From positions 4,216,327-4,280,326 of the forward strand of contig JAESIW010000200.1 of the NCBI GenBank assembly GCA_016802295.1: a stretch of 64,000 bases of DNA. Reading direction: 5' to 3'. Shown one piece after another: positions 12,092 to 23,407 of the stretch (position 1 is its first letter; each line of letters begins with the position of its first letter). This DNA comes from Brachionus rotundiformis. Its lineage: Eukaryota > Rotifera > Eurotatoria > Ploima > Brachionidae. The position numbers were made by a program, and so were the translations under genes. Under the pieces are notes generated by a model. That model was not told the origin of the DNA, ran no database searches, and was given only the letters and a program-made list of their open reading frames with translations.

Positions 12092-12391
12092 TTATTTAAA
12101 TCCTATTGATGAATAATTTTTGATATTTTGATATGTAGCATAGTGATCTGAAGGTATTGTTACACTAGTTGCATTGAACCACAATCTATCCAAGGCCCCT
12201 GTTAAAACAGAATCTTTCCAATTTTTCAAATCAGCCCTCGATGCATCTATTTCGGTGTCAAGAAGATTATTCCTTGTAAGTAAATTCTCACGCTGAGTAC
12301 AATTTGTGGAACTTTGTCCAGATAAACACGTCTTTTCAACCAAAATTAAAGTATGGAGTTGCATTTCGGATTGGAAGAACATGTAGTTCAC
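12092..12391 (-). CDS. Hypothetical ORF or terminal exon (~88-99 aa)
   Basis: The frame is clearly richer in G+C than its surroundings and has balanced composition (for example LVEKTCLSGQSSTNC and LKNWKDSVLTGALDRLWF), unlike the AT-driven ORFs nearby. The first codon of the open frame is GTG, preceded by CTAAATTAG, which could be a splice acceptor; an internal ATG gives about 96 residues. I recognise no family. It may be the last exon of a gene whose upstream exons I cannot find in 12400-13800, or a gene remnant. Confidence 0.3.
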   Translation of the reverse strand: MNYMFFQSEMQLHTLILVEKTCLSGQSSTNCTQRENLLTRNNLLDTEIDASRADLKNWKDSVLTGALDRLWFNATSVTIPSDHYATYQNIKNYSSIGFK

Positions 12392-13822
12392 TAATTTAGT
12401 TTGTTAGAGATCCTTATGTCCTATTGTTTTGAATACACTAAATTAAATTAATGTATCGCAGAAAAATTCAATTTAAAAAAATTTTTTGAAATTTATTTTA
12501 AATCTTGATTAGAAAAAAAACTTTTTGAGAATAATATAATTATATTATTGTCATTTTATAAAAAAGTATTAAAATATTTTCTGCAGAGTAAAAAATTATA
12601 TCGACTTTTTTGTTTTATATTGAATTTAATGATTCAATATGGATAAAATAATTCATTCGTTTCTTACAATTTGAATAATTTTTATTAATAATTAAATTTT
12701 AACTTTTTTATGATTTTATATCGCATTGTAGGGGTTATTACAATAATATCTATTTTAAATTTAATACTTTTGTATCTTATAGTATTATAAATAAAAAAAA
12801 TGCATTCTATCAACTGTTATTTAAATTCATTCCAAAATTTAAACAAAATTTTTATTAATAGCTACTTAAGACATCAAAATATTAAGTATTTTCCACAAAC
12901 ATTTAATCATTCAAATTAAAATTCAAATTTGCTTTATACATTTAGATTCTACAGAAGCTTTTGTTTTAATTATTAAATGCTTATTTTTTTGTCAAAATTT
13001 TTAGAAAAGTTTTTATTTTATCTTTAAAAATATTTTTGATCGTTCAAAAAATCAATATTTCATCCTAATATCTTTAGTTTTTAAAAACTTAAGAGATAAT
13101 ATTTTAAACTTAATTAAAATAAACAATAATTTAAAAAAAGATCTTTCTGACTGAGATTATTTTATCCTTTAAAGTTGTATTACAAAATTGCCTTGTATGA
13201 ATATTCTTTTCATATTCAAACAAATTAACACTAATAAAAAATACTTAAGTAATACATTAATATAATTCATTTTAAATAAATATCAATATTTCCTTATAAT
13301 TAACATGAAAATAACAAAAAACAATAAATTAGCATATTAAAATTTTATCCAAATATTGTAAAGCGAAAAAAATGTCTTCTTTGGCTTTGGTAAAAATATT
13401 TTGATCAAGACGTTAAATAGTATAAAAAATCTAGTTATAAGCTTACATACTTTTTAATAAGTTGAATATAGATGGCAATTTTTGATAACAATATTCAAAA
13501 TAAGGTTTGAAAATTAAAACTTGTAATTTTTATTATTTTAATTAGATATTTTGTAAAAAATTAAATACGAATATTCTATAAAACTAATTTAATGTAACTG
13601 AAGCTGTTTTTAATAGCAATACTTTATTCAATATAACCTCAACAACATATAAGCAAATATAATTTTGTTAATTTTATTTAATGGCAAATAATAACTGTTA
13701 CCGTATTTGGTTCAAAATACCCTAACAACGACTTAATTCATTTATAAAAATAATTTAAAAAAAAAGTAATTAATATTTTAGATTTGCAGAAATTTTTTTA
13801 ATGCGTAAAAATTAATTTAAGA
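12392..13822. other. Intergenic, no gene seen
   Basis: 1.4 kb of extreme AT sequence upstream of the anoctamin gene. Contains no coding-quality frame. The anoctamin promoter presumably lies in the right part. Confidence 0.5.
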
Positions 13823-16800
13823 ATGGAAGAACCGCAAAATACGTCTTGTTTCCCGAATGATAATACAAAACGTATTGATTATGTTATATTTTACAAATAT
13901 TCTAACAAAAGCGTTGATTCAGATCAGTTCAAAATAAATGAAAAGAATAGAAGCGAGTTTTTGGATATTCTTAAAAGAGAGTCCATATACATAAGCAATG
14001 AATTAATATTAAAAACCGAAAACGAAACACATCAATACATAATCCTCCACTGTCCAGTTGAGCGCTTATTACTCCAAGCACAAAAAATAAGGCTGGAAAT
14101 GAGAATCAAAGATGTATGATCGAAACAAAACAAATTTTTTATTTAATTTTTTATATTAATTTTTAAAAAAAGGTCAAATTAGACGATCCTGAATTGATAA
14201 ATTATGAAATAAAATGGATTAGAGCAGTTAAAGATTTTATTTTTAGAAGAAAAACGATAAGAAAAGATGATTCAGGTAATAAAAAAAAACCAAATTAAGA
14301 GAAATTAATTTTTGCATTTTCAAAACAGGTGACATTGTAAGCATGCCTTTTGAAATGTCGATGAGAGATTTATTTATTGGCTGTGATGATAAAAGCTTAG
14401 AACATCCAAGAGGACCTTTTTCTTCCAATACTCGCAGCTTATTACTGCATACCATTTTAAATGATTTAGATTTGTTAAAAATTAATAAACCATCACATTC
14501 ATCATCGTTAGACGTTAACAATATAACAGAAAAAAAAATGCATAAAGGTAATATTTAATTCATATTGAATTAATTTTAAAATTTTAAATTTAGGCCTGGA
14601 ATATTTAATTAAAGAAAAATATTTTGATGACGCTTTTATATTACACGATGACTCCCGACACTTTATTCATTTAGTTCAACTTATAAATTCAACCCTAATA
14701 AGTGACAAACAAAAAGATATAGGAACAAAAAACGAATTGCCCATTTCAAAAAAAAAAGTTTCACATGATGGCGACGGTAAGTTTTTAAGTTTTTAATTTT
14801 AATTTATTTAAAAATATGATTTTTCCAGTAAGATATGAATTATATGTCAATTGGGCTAGATTCACAAATGTATTTAAAACACAACCATTATCTAAGATTA
14901 GGCAATATTTTGGAGAATTAGTGGCTTTTTATTTTGCTTGGATTGGCACATTTATTTGGACCCTGATACTACCATCAATTATTGGACTAGCTTTTTTCAT
15001 CGCTGGAATTGTAATAAGGTAAGATTTTTTCTTAAAAAACATTGAATTACTTCAAAAGTTCCAAAAAGTAATTCAATTACTTTTTAATTTATTATAAGTG
15101 CTTAAATTATTTAAAAAATACTAAAATAAATTATACGCCTTTAACTTAATACACTTAAAAAGTAAATAATTAAAATCAATTATTCAATCTAACAAAATAT
15201 TTACCAATTTAATTGATTAAACTTAAAAAGGTGTCCTTAAAAGTTAATTAATCTAGTTGGAATGTCGCAATTCAAATTAATAAAATACAAATTTTGAAAT
15301 AAATGGAAAATTTTATAGAAATGCATTTTTAATCCTTAGATCGCTTCTTTTCTTAAGGTCATTAATTTTTGATTTCCACTCAATTCGTAATTGTTAAGAT
15401 TGAAGGGTTTTATTTGATATGTGTGTTCTTTTCATTCTAAGTACATTTCAAAGCCATCACAAACTACGCCTTTGGACCCTGTACTAAAATACATCTCATC
15501 CATGCTAAAACACTTCTAATTATAAATGCATAGTCAAATACCATCACATTCTGAAATTCTTAATTGGATGCGTTATCTAAACTTGATTTTTAGACAAAAA
15601 ATAAAAACAATTTTTTTAATTTGCGCTCTAATAGCTTTCCAAGGCAGCTTGCTATGCTAATAGACCTGTAGTTAGAAGGATCTGCGGTTTTTCGTGCTTT
15701 AGGATATATTAAAACGTCCATAGCTATTATGAGATCATAGTGAAGTACTTTATCTGTTGTCTGTCGTTTTTCGTAGTTATTCTTTTTTTTATGAAAAATA
15801 GAATAAAAGAGCATAAAAAAATAGAGAAATAAAAATTCTTTTTTTGTTAAATAAGAATTATTTCAGATTTTTGATAATAAATTGACCTGTTTCGACTTTA
15901 TGAAGCCTACCTCAGAGTCTAAAAAATTAAAATCATAATAATTTTCATTTATTAAAAATTTTTTGAATTAATTTATACATATTTTAAAAAAATATTTACA
16001 AATATACAAATTTATAACCAATAAATAAATACAGATAAAATTTAAAGAAGAAAATAGAAAATAAAAGACTTGATAAAAAATTTTTTTTTTTTAGAAACTT
16101 TTTGCAATTAAATAAATTTAACTTCAGTATGAACCATTCTGGTATATAAAAAATAAAATTTTTGAAAATTTTATAAAAAACAAACTTTAGGGAATTTAAG
16201 TAAAATTTTTTAAAACTTAACTTAATTTTCAATTTAATAATATTATTTTTAAAGAAGCAAAAGTTACTTTATTTTTCAATGATTCGAGTTTTTTTGTTTA
16301 AAATAGGTACAACTATTTAAAGTAAGAAATTTATTAGATTTGTTTCAATTGATCTGTGTTTAGTTAATTCAATTAAGTTTGACTAAAATATAAATATTAA
16401 ATTATTTAAATTATGAGTATAAAACCCAAAATGTACTGCTATTTGACTTAAACTGTATTTACATTATTTTTAAAATATTTAATAAAGTTTTTCGTAGTTA
16501 TTCGTAGAACATGCATTTCTCCTCTTCACTGGTTAAGAAGGGTGAAGATGAGAATCAAGCTCAATCTATCTAGCTCAATCATATTTTAGGTCGAGTTTAA
16601 AAATTAATTTAAAATAAATTCCGATATGATTAGTTATAATGTTTACCTTTTCCAATCCAATGAATTATCCTTAGAATTCTGCTACAAAATGCCTTATATA
16701 AATTTGCTTATTTTTCCTCATCGTCTTTTACATCGTTTTTTTAATTTTTGATTTAATGAATAAATCAAAAATTTTAAATAAAATTAAATATACCAAAAAT

Positions 16801-19800
16801 AAAAAAATGAAAATTATTTTCTACTCAAATAATAGTTTTTGTATTCTTTAAATCATTTTATATTTATTAGCTAAAATAGGAAAATAATTTTAGATAACTG
16901 ATTTATCCCGAGTAATTCAAGCTTTTTGATTATTTATTATTTTTAAATTACTTATCAATTTTATTTTAAAAGTTCACAAAAATTAGATAAAACTTCGGTC
17001 AACAATTTAAATAGCACAGGATTAGAAAGGTAAATTATTTCAGCATAACAATTTATAGTAAGAATTTAATCAAAATTTCTCAAGTGCTTCAATTTATGGT
17101 GACTACTATCTGAATATATTCGCTGACTCATTTGATAACGATCTGACACCTTATTTCGCCGTAAGTTTTCAGTGAAATATTGGATAAATTAAAGCTCAAT
17201 CATCTGAAATTATATAAGAGTGTAGGGATCGGTACCGAAGAGGACGCCGATTCAGACAAAATTTTTAAAAACCATGACAGTGTCCACTTAACCGGCCAAC
17301 CTGTTCATTAGACAGGTCAGTTAGACGGTCCAAATTTAAAACCGTATAAAAATACAGCCAAAATATACGAGCGGCTTAAAAATGAGTTATTAAATAAATT
17401 TAAAAAAATAAACTAAGAAAGATAATTTATTAAATTAATCGTTTTATTTTGCTTATTTTTTAAAATTTTAAATTTAAAATAGATAATTTTAATAAAATTT
17501 TGACTGGAAAAAAGACCGGGTTAAAGATCGTCCGTAAGATGGTTGGCCGTATTTTGGATCTCCCGAATTTTTTAGCTGTATTTTTATACGGTCTTAAAAT
17601 TTCGACCGTTTAGCTGACCGGCCAATTGGCCGCTAAAAACCGTCCGCCTTATGGACCGGTTTGCATCCAACACTGTTATATAGATTTATTTAAATGTAAT
17701 GTTCAAAAATTATGTTATATTTTAAAAATTCAACGATACTTAAATGTAATAAGCTCAACTTTGTAGAGAGTATAACATTAGAAAATTTTGGCAGTTGATG
17801 CCAAACTAAATGTTGCATCATTTGCATTTACCGGACTTTTTTTTCAATTAAATCCAAGGTATAAGAACCATTAGGTTTTTGTTTTCTTGTAGCAATATTT
17901 ATGAAAATAGAATAATGATGATTAAAGAGTGCTAAATTTTCAATTTTTCAAGAATTTTAATATTAATTTTTTTATGATTAATTGTTTATTAAGTTAATAA
18001 TTTGTTTATGGGGTAAGATTCGAATAAAAATTTTTAATTTATTGTAATTTTGCTTAAATTGCTTTAGGTGCAGTATTTTCAGAATTCTGGAAAAGAGAAA
18101 ATAATCGTTTAGCCTACGAATGGGATGTTCTAAAATTCGAAAATCAAGAAATAAATTTACCTGGCTATGAGCGAAACAGAGAAAAATGGCAAGAAAAATT
18201 GAAATCAGCAAGCGAACTTTCAAGATTTTTGTATACTTGGCAAAGGTTTTTCAAAATTTTACTGTCATACACAGTTCTTTTGTTTATGGTAAGAAAAATT
18301 TCAGCTTTGGTTTAATAAGTTAAGGATGTCAACGTACTGCAAAAAAATATGGTAGTGTAAAAGTAGGCAAAAATTTAAACAGCCTCAAATTCAAGCTTGA
18401 AAAAATAATCAATTATAATTTAACAATTAATAAAAAATAATAATTAAGCGTCTATTTTTATTAAAGATTTGCATAATATGTATGGAAATAGCATTGGTTG
18501 TTCTTTTTCGAATTTACATGCGAATTAAAGTTTTTCCAAATGATGAAGTGTTAGGAGTCATATTCGGAGATGGTAAGATTGTTAATGGTTATAATATTTT
18601 TAAATTATTTTCAAGGTGGCTCCACGGTCATTAATATAATAATAATAATGATAATGAATTGGGTAAGTAAAAATATTAAGATAAGTTAGTTTTAAGTATT
18701 TATACTTTTCTATTCAATTATAGTTAGAATAGGTTTTGCTATTAAGAGTTGCTTCAAAGTCAATTTTTTTTATTAAAATACCGGTTATTGGTTTTAAGAA
18801 TATTATTAAAACAAAGTTAAAATATTTGAATTAAATTTCTATCAAACAATACAAGTTTTTTTTGCCATATCAATTGTTTAGTTAAGGTTAAACCTATCTC
18901 TTTTTTAATACTTTTTGAATTGGAAATTTAAATAATATTGTTCGATTAATTTTTCCAATAAAAAATAAATATTAAATGTTATATTTTCTTTTAAGATATA
19001 TACTTTAATTGCTGTTCGATTTACAAAGTGGGAGAATTATCGAACTAAAACTGAATACGACGATGCATTGATAATCAAGCTTTTCATATTTGAATTTGTT
19101 AATTCGTATGGATCCTTGTTTTACATGGCATTTTTTAGAAACGTATTATAATATTTAATTTTTCTAAATTATAATCTAAAAAGTTAACTTTTATAGATTG
19201 AATATGAAAATGGTTTATTCAATCTTGGTAAAGAATATCAGGATAAATGTGATAATAATAATTGTATGGCCCTTCTATCTATTCAACTTTTGGTCATTTT
19301 TATCATTAAGCCACTTCCTCCATTTTTTATTCATGTCGTTATACCGTATTTTTCCTAACTAAAATATTTCACTTATGTGCTAACATTTACCTTGTAGTAT
19401 TATACAAATAGCTTTCAAACGATGTTTATGGCTTCGTTGTTCAAAAGATGTTGGTGTAATAGACAACGAAAATTTGGATAACACTGAAAAGAAAAATCAA
19501 GATAAAGTTCTTAATTATTTACAAGCTGAAAAGAATAAAGCCCGCTTTGATGTAACAATAAATGAAGAATACACTCAAAAAGTGATCTTATATGGTTATA
19601 TTGTGGTAATTTTTAGTGTTTTGGTAATTTTTTCATAATTCTCTAAATGGGTAAAGCTTTTTGCATGCACTTTTACGCTCGGGCCTCTTTTCGCATTAAT
19701 AATAAATGTAATAGATTTGAGAATAGACGGTAATAGATTGCTATGGATTTTTAGAAGACCAATTGGATATAGAGCCCAAGACATAGGTAAAATTTTTTTA

Positions 19801-20473
19801 TTCATTTGAAATCTAAAAAAAAAACTTTAAAAAAAGGTGCCTGGTTCTTTATAATTAGGTTTCTAAATATAGCTGGAATAGTAAGCAATGCATTTATAAT
19901 AGCGTTTACTTCAAATTGGTCTAAAACTTTTTTAAATGAAACTTTGGAAAATCGTCTCATATTTGTAGTAGTATTTGAAGTAATATTTTAATTTTTACAT
20001 TTAAATTTTAGCTACGTTTTAATATTTAAAGAATGTTGTTTTTGCAATATGGCTATTTATCTTAATTATTCTTCCAGACATTCCTCAACCCATAGCGATA
20101 AAAATAAGAGCTGTAAGAGCTGACATTTTTTGATCGAAATAATTTTTTTTTTAAATTAAAGGAAGCTAAATTGGTCAAAAAGATTATTTCGGATAATAAA
20201 GAAATGATTTGCAAGAAAAGTGGATTTTCGAAAAATTTAGCAAATGATGAAATTAAACAATCGAATTCTATTGATTTATTAAGTACAAAAAATTTAGGGG
20301 AAGTCTTTATAGAGAGCAAAATGAATAGCAAAGTTAATCTATCTGTAAACTCAGAGTCAAAAGCAGAGGTAGATTGCATCGACGAGCATAAGAAAAATGA
20401 GAAAACTAGAAGGCGAAAAAAACTAAATAGGAAATATTCAAGATTAGCTTCACAAATTGAACCTATTTTATGA
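13823..20473 (+). CDS. Anoctamin (TMEM16), complete 18-exon model, 893 aa
   Basis: Membrane protein of the calcium-activated chloride channel/lipid scramblase family. Exons: 13823-14113, 14173-14275, 14329-14547, 14594-14776, 14829-15018, 16973-17029, 17085-17160, 17994-18012, 18068-18288, 18467-18572, 18616-18662, 18996-19142, 19197-19345, 19398-19605, 19657-19786, 19837-19979, 20032-20112, 20162-20473; all phases join. The N-terminal cytosolic dimerisation domain (RIDYVIFYKYSN) is of ANO1-7 type. Transmembrane-region landmarks: IRQYFGELVAFYFAWIG, FDNDLTPYFA, FSEFWKRENNRLAYEWD, WENYRTKTEYDDAL, FVNSYGSLFYMAFF, FRRPIGYRAQDIG. Ten transmembrane helices are expected for the family. Oddities: the cysteine-rich CPLC loop between TM1 and TM2 is missing; the usual EL-x-x-QL glutamate of TM7 reads ALLSIQL (about residues 578-584); the TM8 acidic pair is Asp692/Asp696. 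Two long introns host transposon debris. The Lys/Ser-rich C-terminal tail has no recognised domain. Confidence 0.92.
15340..15720 (-). mobile_element. LINE reverse-transcriptase fragments in anoctamin intron 5
   Basis: On the minus strand, 15600-15720 gives KARKTADPSNYRSISIASCL, followed by GKLLERKLKK: the conserved N-terminal RT block (family form: P-SNYRPISL-S-LGKLLE). 15340-15530 gives a degraded C-terminal RT tail (VLRMKRTH and RIEWKSKINDL), like the remnant in neurobeachin. The N- and C-terminal parts lie next to each other, so the element is deleted internally and rearranged. Confidence 0.7.
17210..17683. mobile_element. hAT-like MITE with long imperfect TIRs and 8-bp target-site duplication
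   Basis: In anoctamin intron 7. The element is 17218-17675 (458 bp). Termini are GAGTGTAGGGAT on the left and, read inward from the right, CAGTGTTGGATG. Inverted similarity is strongest internally around ACCGTATAAAAATACAGC (left about 17340, right about 17575) with GGTCAGTTAGACGGTC against GGTCAGCTAAACGGTC. Flanks TTATATAA (17210-17217) and TTATATAG (17676-17683) match in 7 of 8 bases. It has no ORF and is richer in G+C than its host intron. 8-bp TSD and CAGTG-like ends are typical of hAT elements. Confidence 0.75.
17994..18012 (+). other. 19-nt microexon of the anoctamin gene
   Basis: Acceptor TTTATTAAG ends at 17993 and donor GTAAGA starts at 18013. It encodes LIICLW plus one base, joining FDNDLTPYFA to GAVFSEFWKR. 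This restores the family segment FAVFM-x-x-W-x-x-x-F-x-EFWKR of TM2. Without it exons 7 and 9 are out of phase. Confidence 0.85.
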
Positions 20474-21039
20474 TTTTTAGATTTGATTGTTGTATTTATT
20501 AAATATTTTGCGTTAATATTTTTCGCATAGAAATCTCGTTTACTTATTAATGTATAAAAAATTGTGAAATTAAACTAAATATGAAAAAATTTACTTTAAA
20601 TTGATTTTTTTTTTATTAGACTGATAATTTTTAAACTATATTCAATTTTTTTGTGATTTGAAAATAGAATAAAATTAAAAAATCAAATTTTAATTTTTTT
20701 ATCAAAATTAATTAAAAAAATTTAATAAATTTCAGTTAATTATTTTTTACACTTTTCAAGATAAAAATTAAAAACAATTAATGTTGAATACAAAGTTAAA
20801 AACCGTGAAAAGTCCATCTTAACTTGATAAAGTCTTTTTGATAAAATGATATCAAAATGTCTCAATTAAAGTATAATAATAACACATGGATAAAAATATT
20901 GAGGCAGTAAATATTATGATTATTATGCAATCTAAGAATCATTTTTGTCCTCAATGTAAAACAAAAAATTTAATTTCTAATATTTAGAATAAAATTTTTA
21001 TTATCATTTTGATTTGTTATGCAGAGCAAGATTAACTTA
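20474..21039. other. Intergenic, no gene seen
   Basis: AT-rich 3' flank of the anoctamin gene up to the transposase remnant; possibly includes one end of that element, but no clear terminal inverted repeat was found. Confidence 0.5.
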
Positions 21040-21875
21040 AGATGTCTTCATCAACTTTGTTTCTATCAATTTAGAATCAATATATGGCCATAAGTTCTCG
21101 ATAGGATTAAGATTAGGTGATCTGGCAGACCATGGTAAATGATCCAGTTGAAAAAACTAAGGATTACTTTGGAAAAAAAATATCGAATGATGCTAAACGT
21201 TCATTTTCAAATGTCTCCTTGTAGGCATGTTGGTTAATTCGTCCCTCATATATACGACATCATTCTGTGCCTTTACTGATGATGCATCTCCATATTCTTG
21301 CTGAACCTCTACCACCTAGTAGAGTTGGTATTACAAATCTTTGGTCGAATTTTTTTTTTAATTTCTTGACCAAAACTCTTGGTTTCCTACAGAAAACCTC
21401 AAAGTTGGACTCATCACTAAAAATTACCATATCCCAACGTTCGGCTGTCCAATTCAATCTTTCTCTACACCGTTTTAATCTTTTCCTTCGATCTGACACA
21501 ATAAGCCATAGTTTTTTTCAGACCTGTGTAAGTTCCTTTTCCTTTACTAGTTAGAAATGTCCTTATTGTTTCTCTATTTACCTTAACATTTTCAAACTTG
21601 GAATTAAGCTCAGAGGGCAATTTGTTATAACTTTTTGTAGAATTTTTTCTTACTTGTATAAATAAACTATTCTGGTTCCTATATGTTAGCTTTTTTGGTC
21701 TTTCTGTCCTTGTCGATTCCATTGGGGTTCCAGGAGCATCATAGTTTTTTCGTGTGGTTCTCACACATTTTTCTGATACTCCCAATAATTTATCTATTAC
21801 CCTTTTAATTTTAGTCTTATCATGAAACCAATTATCTGACTTCTTATTTCACTTTTAAAGCTTTTTTTACCCATT
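21040..21875 (-). pseudogene. Tc1/mariner-family transposase pseudogene
   Basis: DDE transposase remnant in three or more frames. Reading leftwards from 21875: an N-terminal HTH-like start (MGKKSFKSEIRSQIIGF), frameshift, VIDKLLGVSEKCVRTTRK, a linker with KVNRETIRTFL, frameshift, a stretch with RLNWTAERWDMVIFSDESNF whose SDESNF carries a catalytic Asp, LVKKL and RIWRCI, a damaged stretch, and WSARSPNLNPIENLW with the Glu of the DDE triad. The expected QQDNAP block is deleted and several shifts or stops occur, so it is inactive. Terminal inverted repeats were not identified. Confidence 0.85.
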
Positions 21876-22646
21876 TGTTACCAAGGTTCCTAAGTATTTT
21901 AGGATGTTTGTTCTATGGCTCACAGACACTGAACCTTTTTTGAACATCCGTTAGACGTGACAACGTTTTGGTTGAGAATATTATAATCTTTAAAATAATT
22001 ACCTGAAAATAATGCTCAAAAAAGTTAAAATTAAAAATATAATAAATGGTAGTTAAATTGCTATGAATATCTATCTATCATATTTCATTCAAGAATTTTT
22101 GATAATATCTATGAGTATTGATTATAATTTAAAATTTATACCAAAAAGTTATGCTTTTTTTATTATAAAGAAAAATAATAAATTAATGATGATAATCCAA
22201 ATATTCAAATAAGAGCAGATCGAAGAATAAGAAAATTTAATATATTTATTCATGAGAAGATGAGAGTTTGATTTAGAAGAACATTTAATCGTTTTTTTTT
22301 CTTTTAATCTTTTCTAAAATTTTTTAAAATATATATTAGATATAAAAATGTCTTAAACAAAAAGCATATATATACCAATAACCACTCGGTTTTTATCTCG
22401 TAAAATTCAATGTGTCCAAAAAATAAAATAATAATTACAAAATTTATTTTTAAATAATTAAAAAAAGCTTCTATGATTATTAAATTTTTAATAAATAAAA
22501 TTTTTTAAAATTTCTAAATTCTTTCTTAAAATAGATTTTCGTTTTTTTTTAATTTGACCTAACCTGAATTCGTTTTAATTATTTTTTTTGAAATTTATTC
22601 TAAAGTAGAAGATTTATTCTAAAGTTTTTGAATTAACTTGTAAAAA
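21876..22646. other. Intergenic, no gene seen
   Basis: AT-rich stretch between the transposase remnant and the four-TM gene. It presumably contains that gene's promoter, but no motif stands out. Confidence 0.5.
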
Positions 22647-23407
22647 ATGCTTCAGCCTATTGCAAAACCAAGGGTATTCGAGTTCGATCCTATTTATGAT
22701 ACTCGAACAGATGCATTTTATAGTCACACTAGAATAGGTCTGATTGGAATAATACAAATTATTTTAGGCATTGCATTGATTGGATTGTGCATTGGAGACA
22801 TGAATGATGGTGCTTATCGAAGCACGAATCTTTTTGGAGGCAGAGTTTTGACTTGGTCAGAAAATCCATGGTGGCCTACATATGCCAAAGGTCTATGGGT
22901 CGGACTAATGGTATAAAAATCCATATCTTTAATTTTTGTATGTGTAAACAAATATTGATTTTTAAAGGTAATGGCTGTAGGCGTGTTTGGAATTGTGGCA
23001 CACTTTGAAGTCACTTATACCGCGGTGAGCTTGACTTATGACTTTATAAATTTTTCTAAATTGAGTTATAGATTAAAGTTTTTGGTTATTCGAGTCTAAT
23101 TGTGGCAATATTTCTATTCTATTTGGTAATTAGCACGATTAAAGAAATTCAATTTGGTCAAATGGCTTTAACTTTCCAATTTTTCAATATACTTCCACTT
23201 TTTTATACATATTCTTTAAACAGTGCAATGGCTGCTTTGGGTTCTCTTTCATTTATTTTAAGTTTAATCACAGGAATTTCTTCTTTACTAATTATAGATT
23301 ACGAAGACGAACATCAAGTAATTTTTTTAACATTAAAATAAATATTTCCACATTTTTTTTTGTTTAAATAGGTGGAACCTTTCGGTCCTTACGGTCCAAC
23401 ATATTAA
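22647..23407 (+). CDS. Four-transmembrane MS4A/CD20-like protein, 200 aa
   Basis: Exons: 22647-22910, 22968-23024, 23072-23317, 23372-23407; all introns are phase 0 and 47-57 nt. Four hydrophobic segments: about residues 30-50 (IGLIGIIQIILGIALIGLCI), 82-100, 112-130 and 160-185. A loop with the aromatic stretch WSENPWWPTYAKGLW follows TM1. The C-terminus ends EPFGPYGPTY, a short Pro/Tyr tail. The LGIIQI-type pattern in TM1 resembles the MS4A/CD20 family, and size and topology fit. Those proteins are plasma-membrane or endosomal tetraspanners of mixed function. Family assignment rests on remote resemblance. The start ATG follows a long AT 5' region and is the first in frame. Confidence 0.7.

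Noticed and set aside
15996..16232. 78-codon minus-strand ORF in the anoctamin intron
   Set aside because: Phe/Lys/Leu-only composition over A/T runs; not coding.
19606..19656. Frameshift in anoctamin after YGYIV
   Set aside because: A 51-nt GT-AG intron explains it exactly and restores YGYIVLFACTFTLGP.
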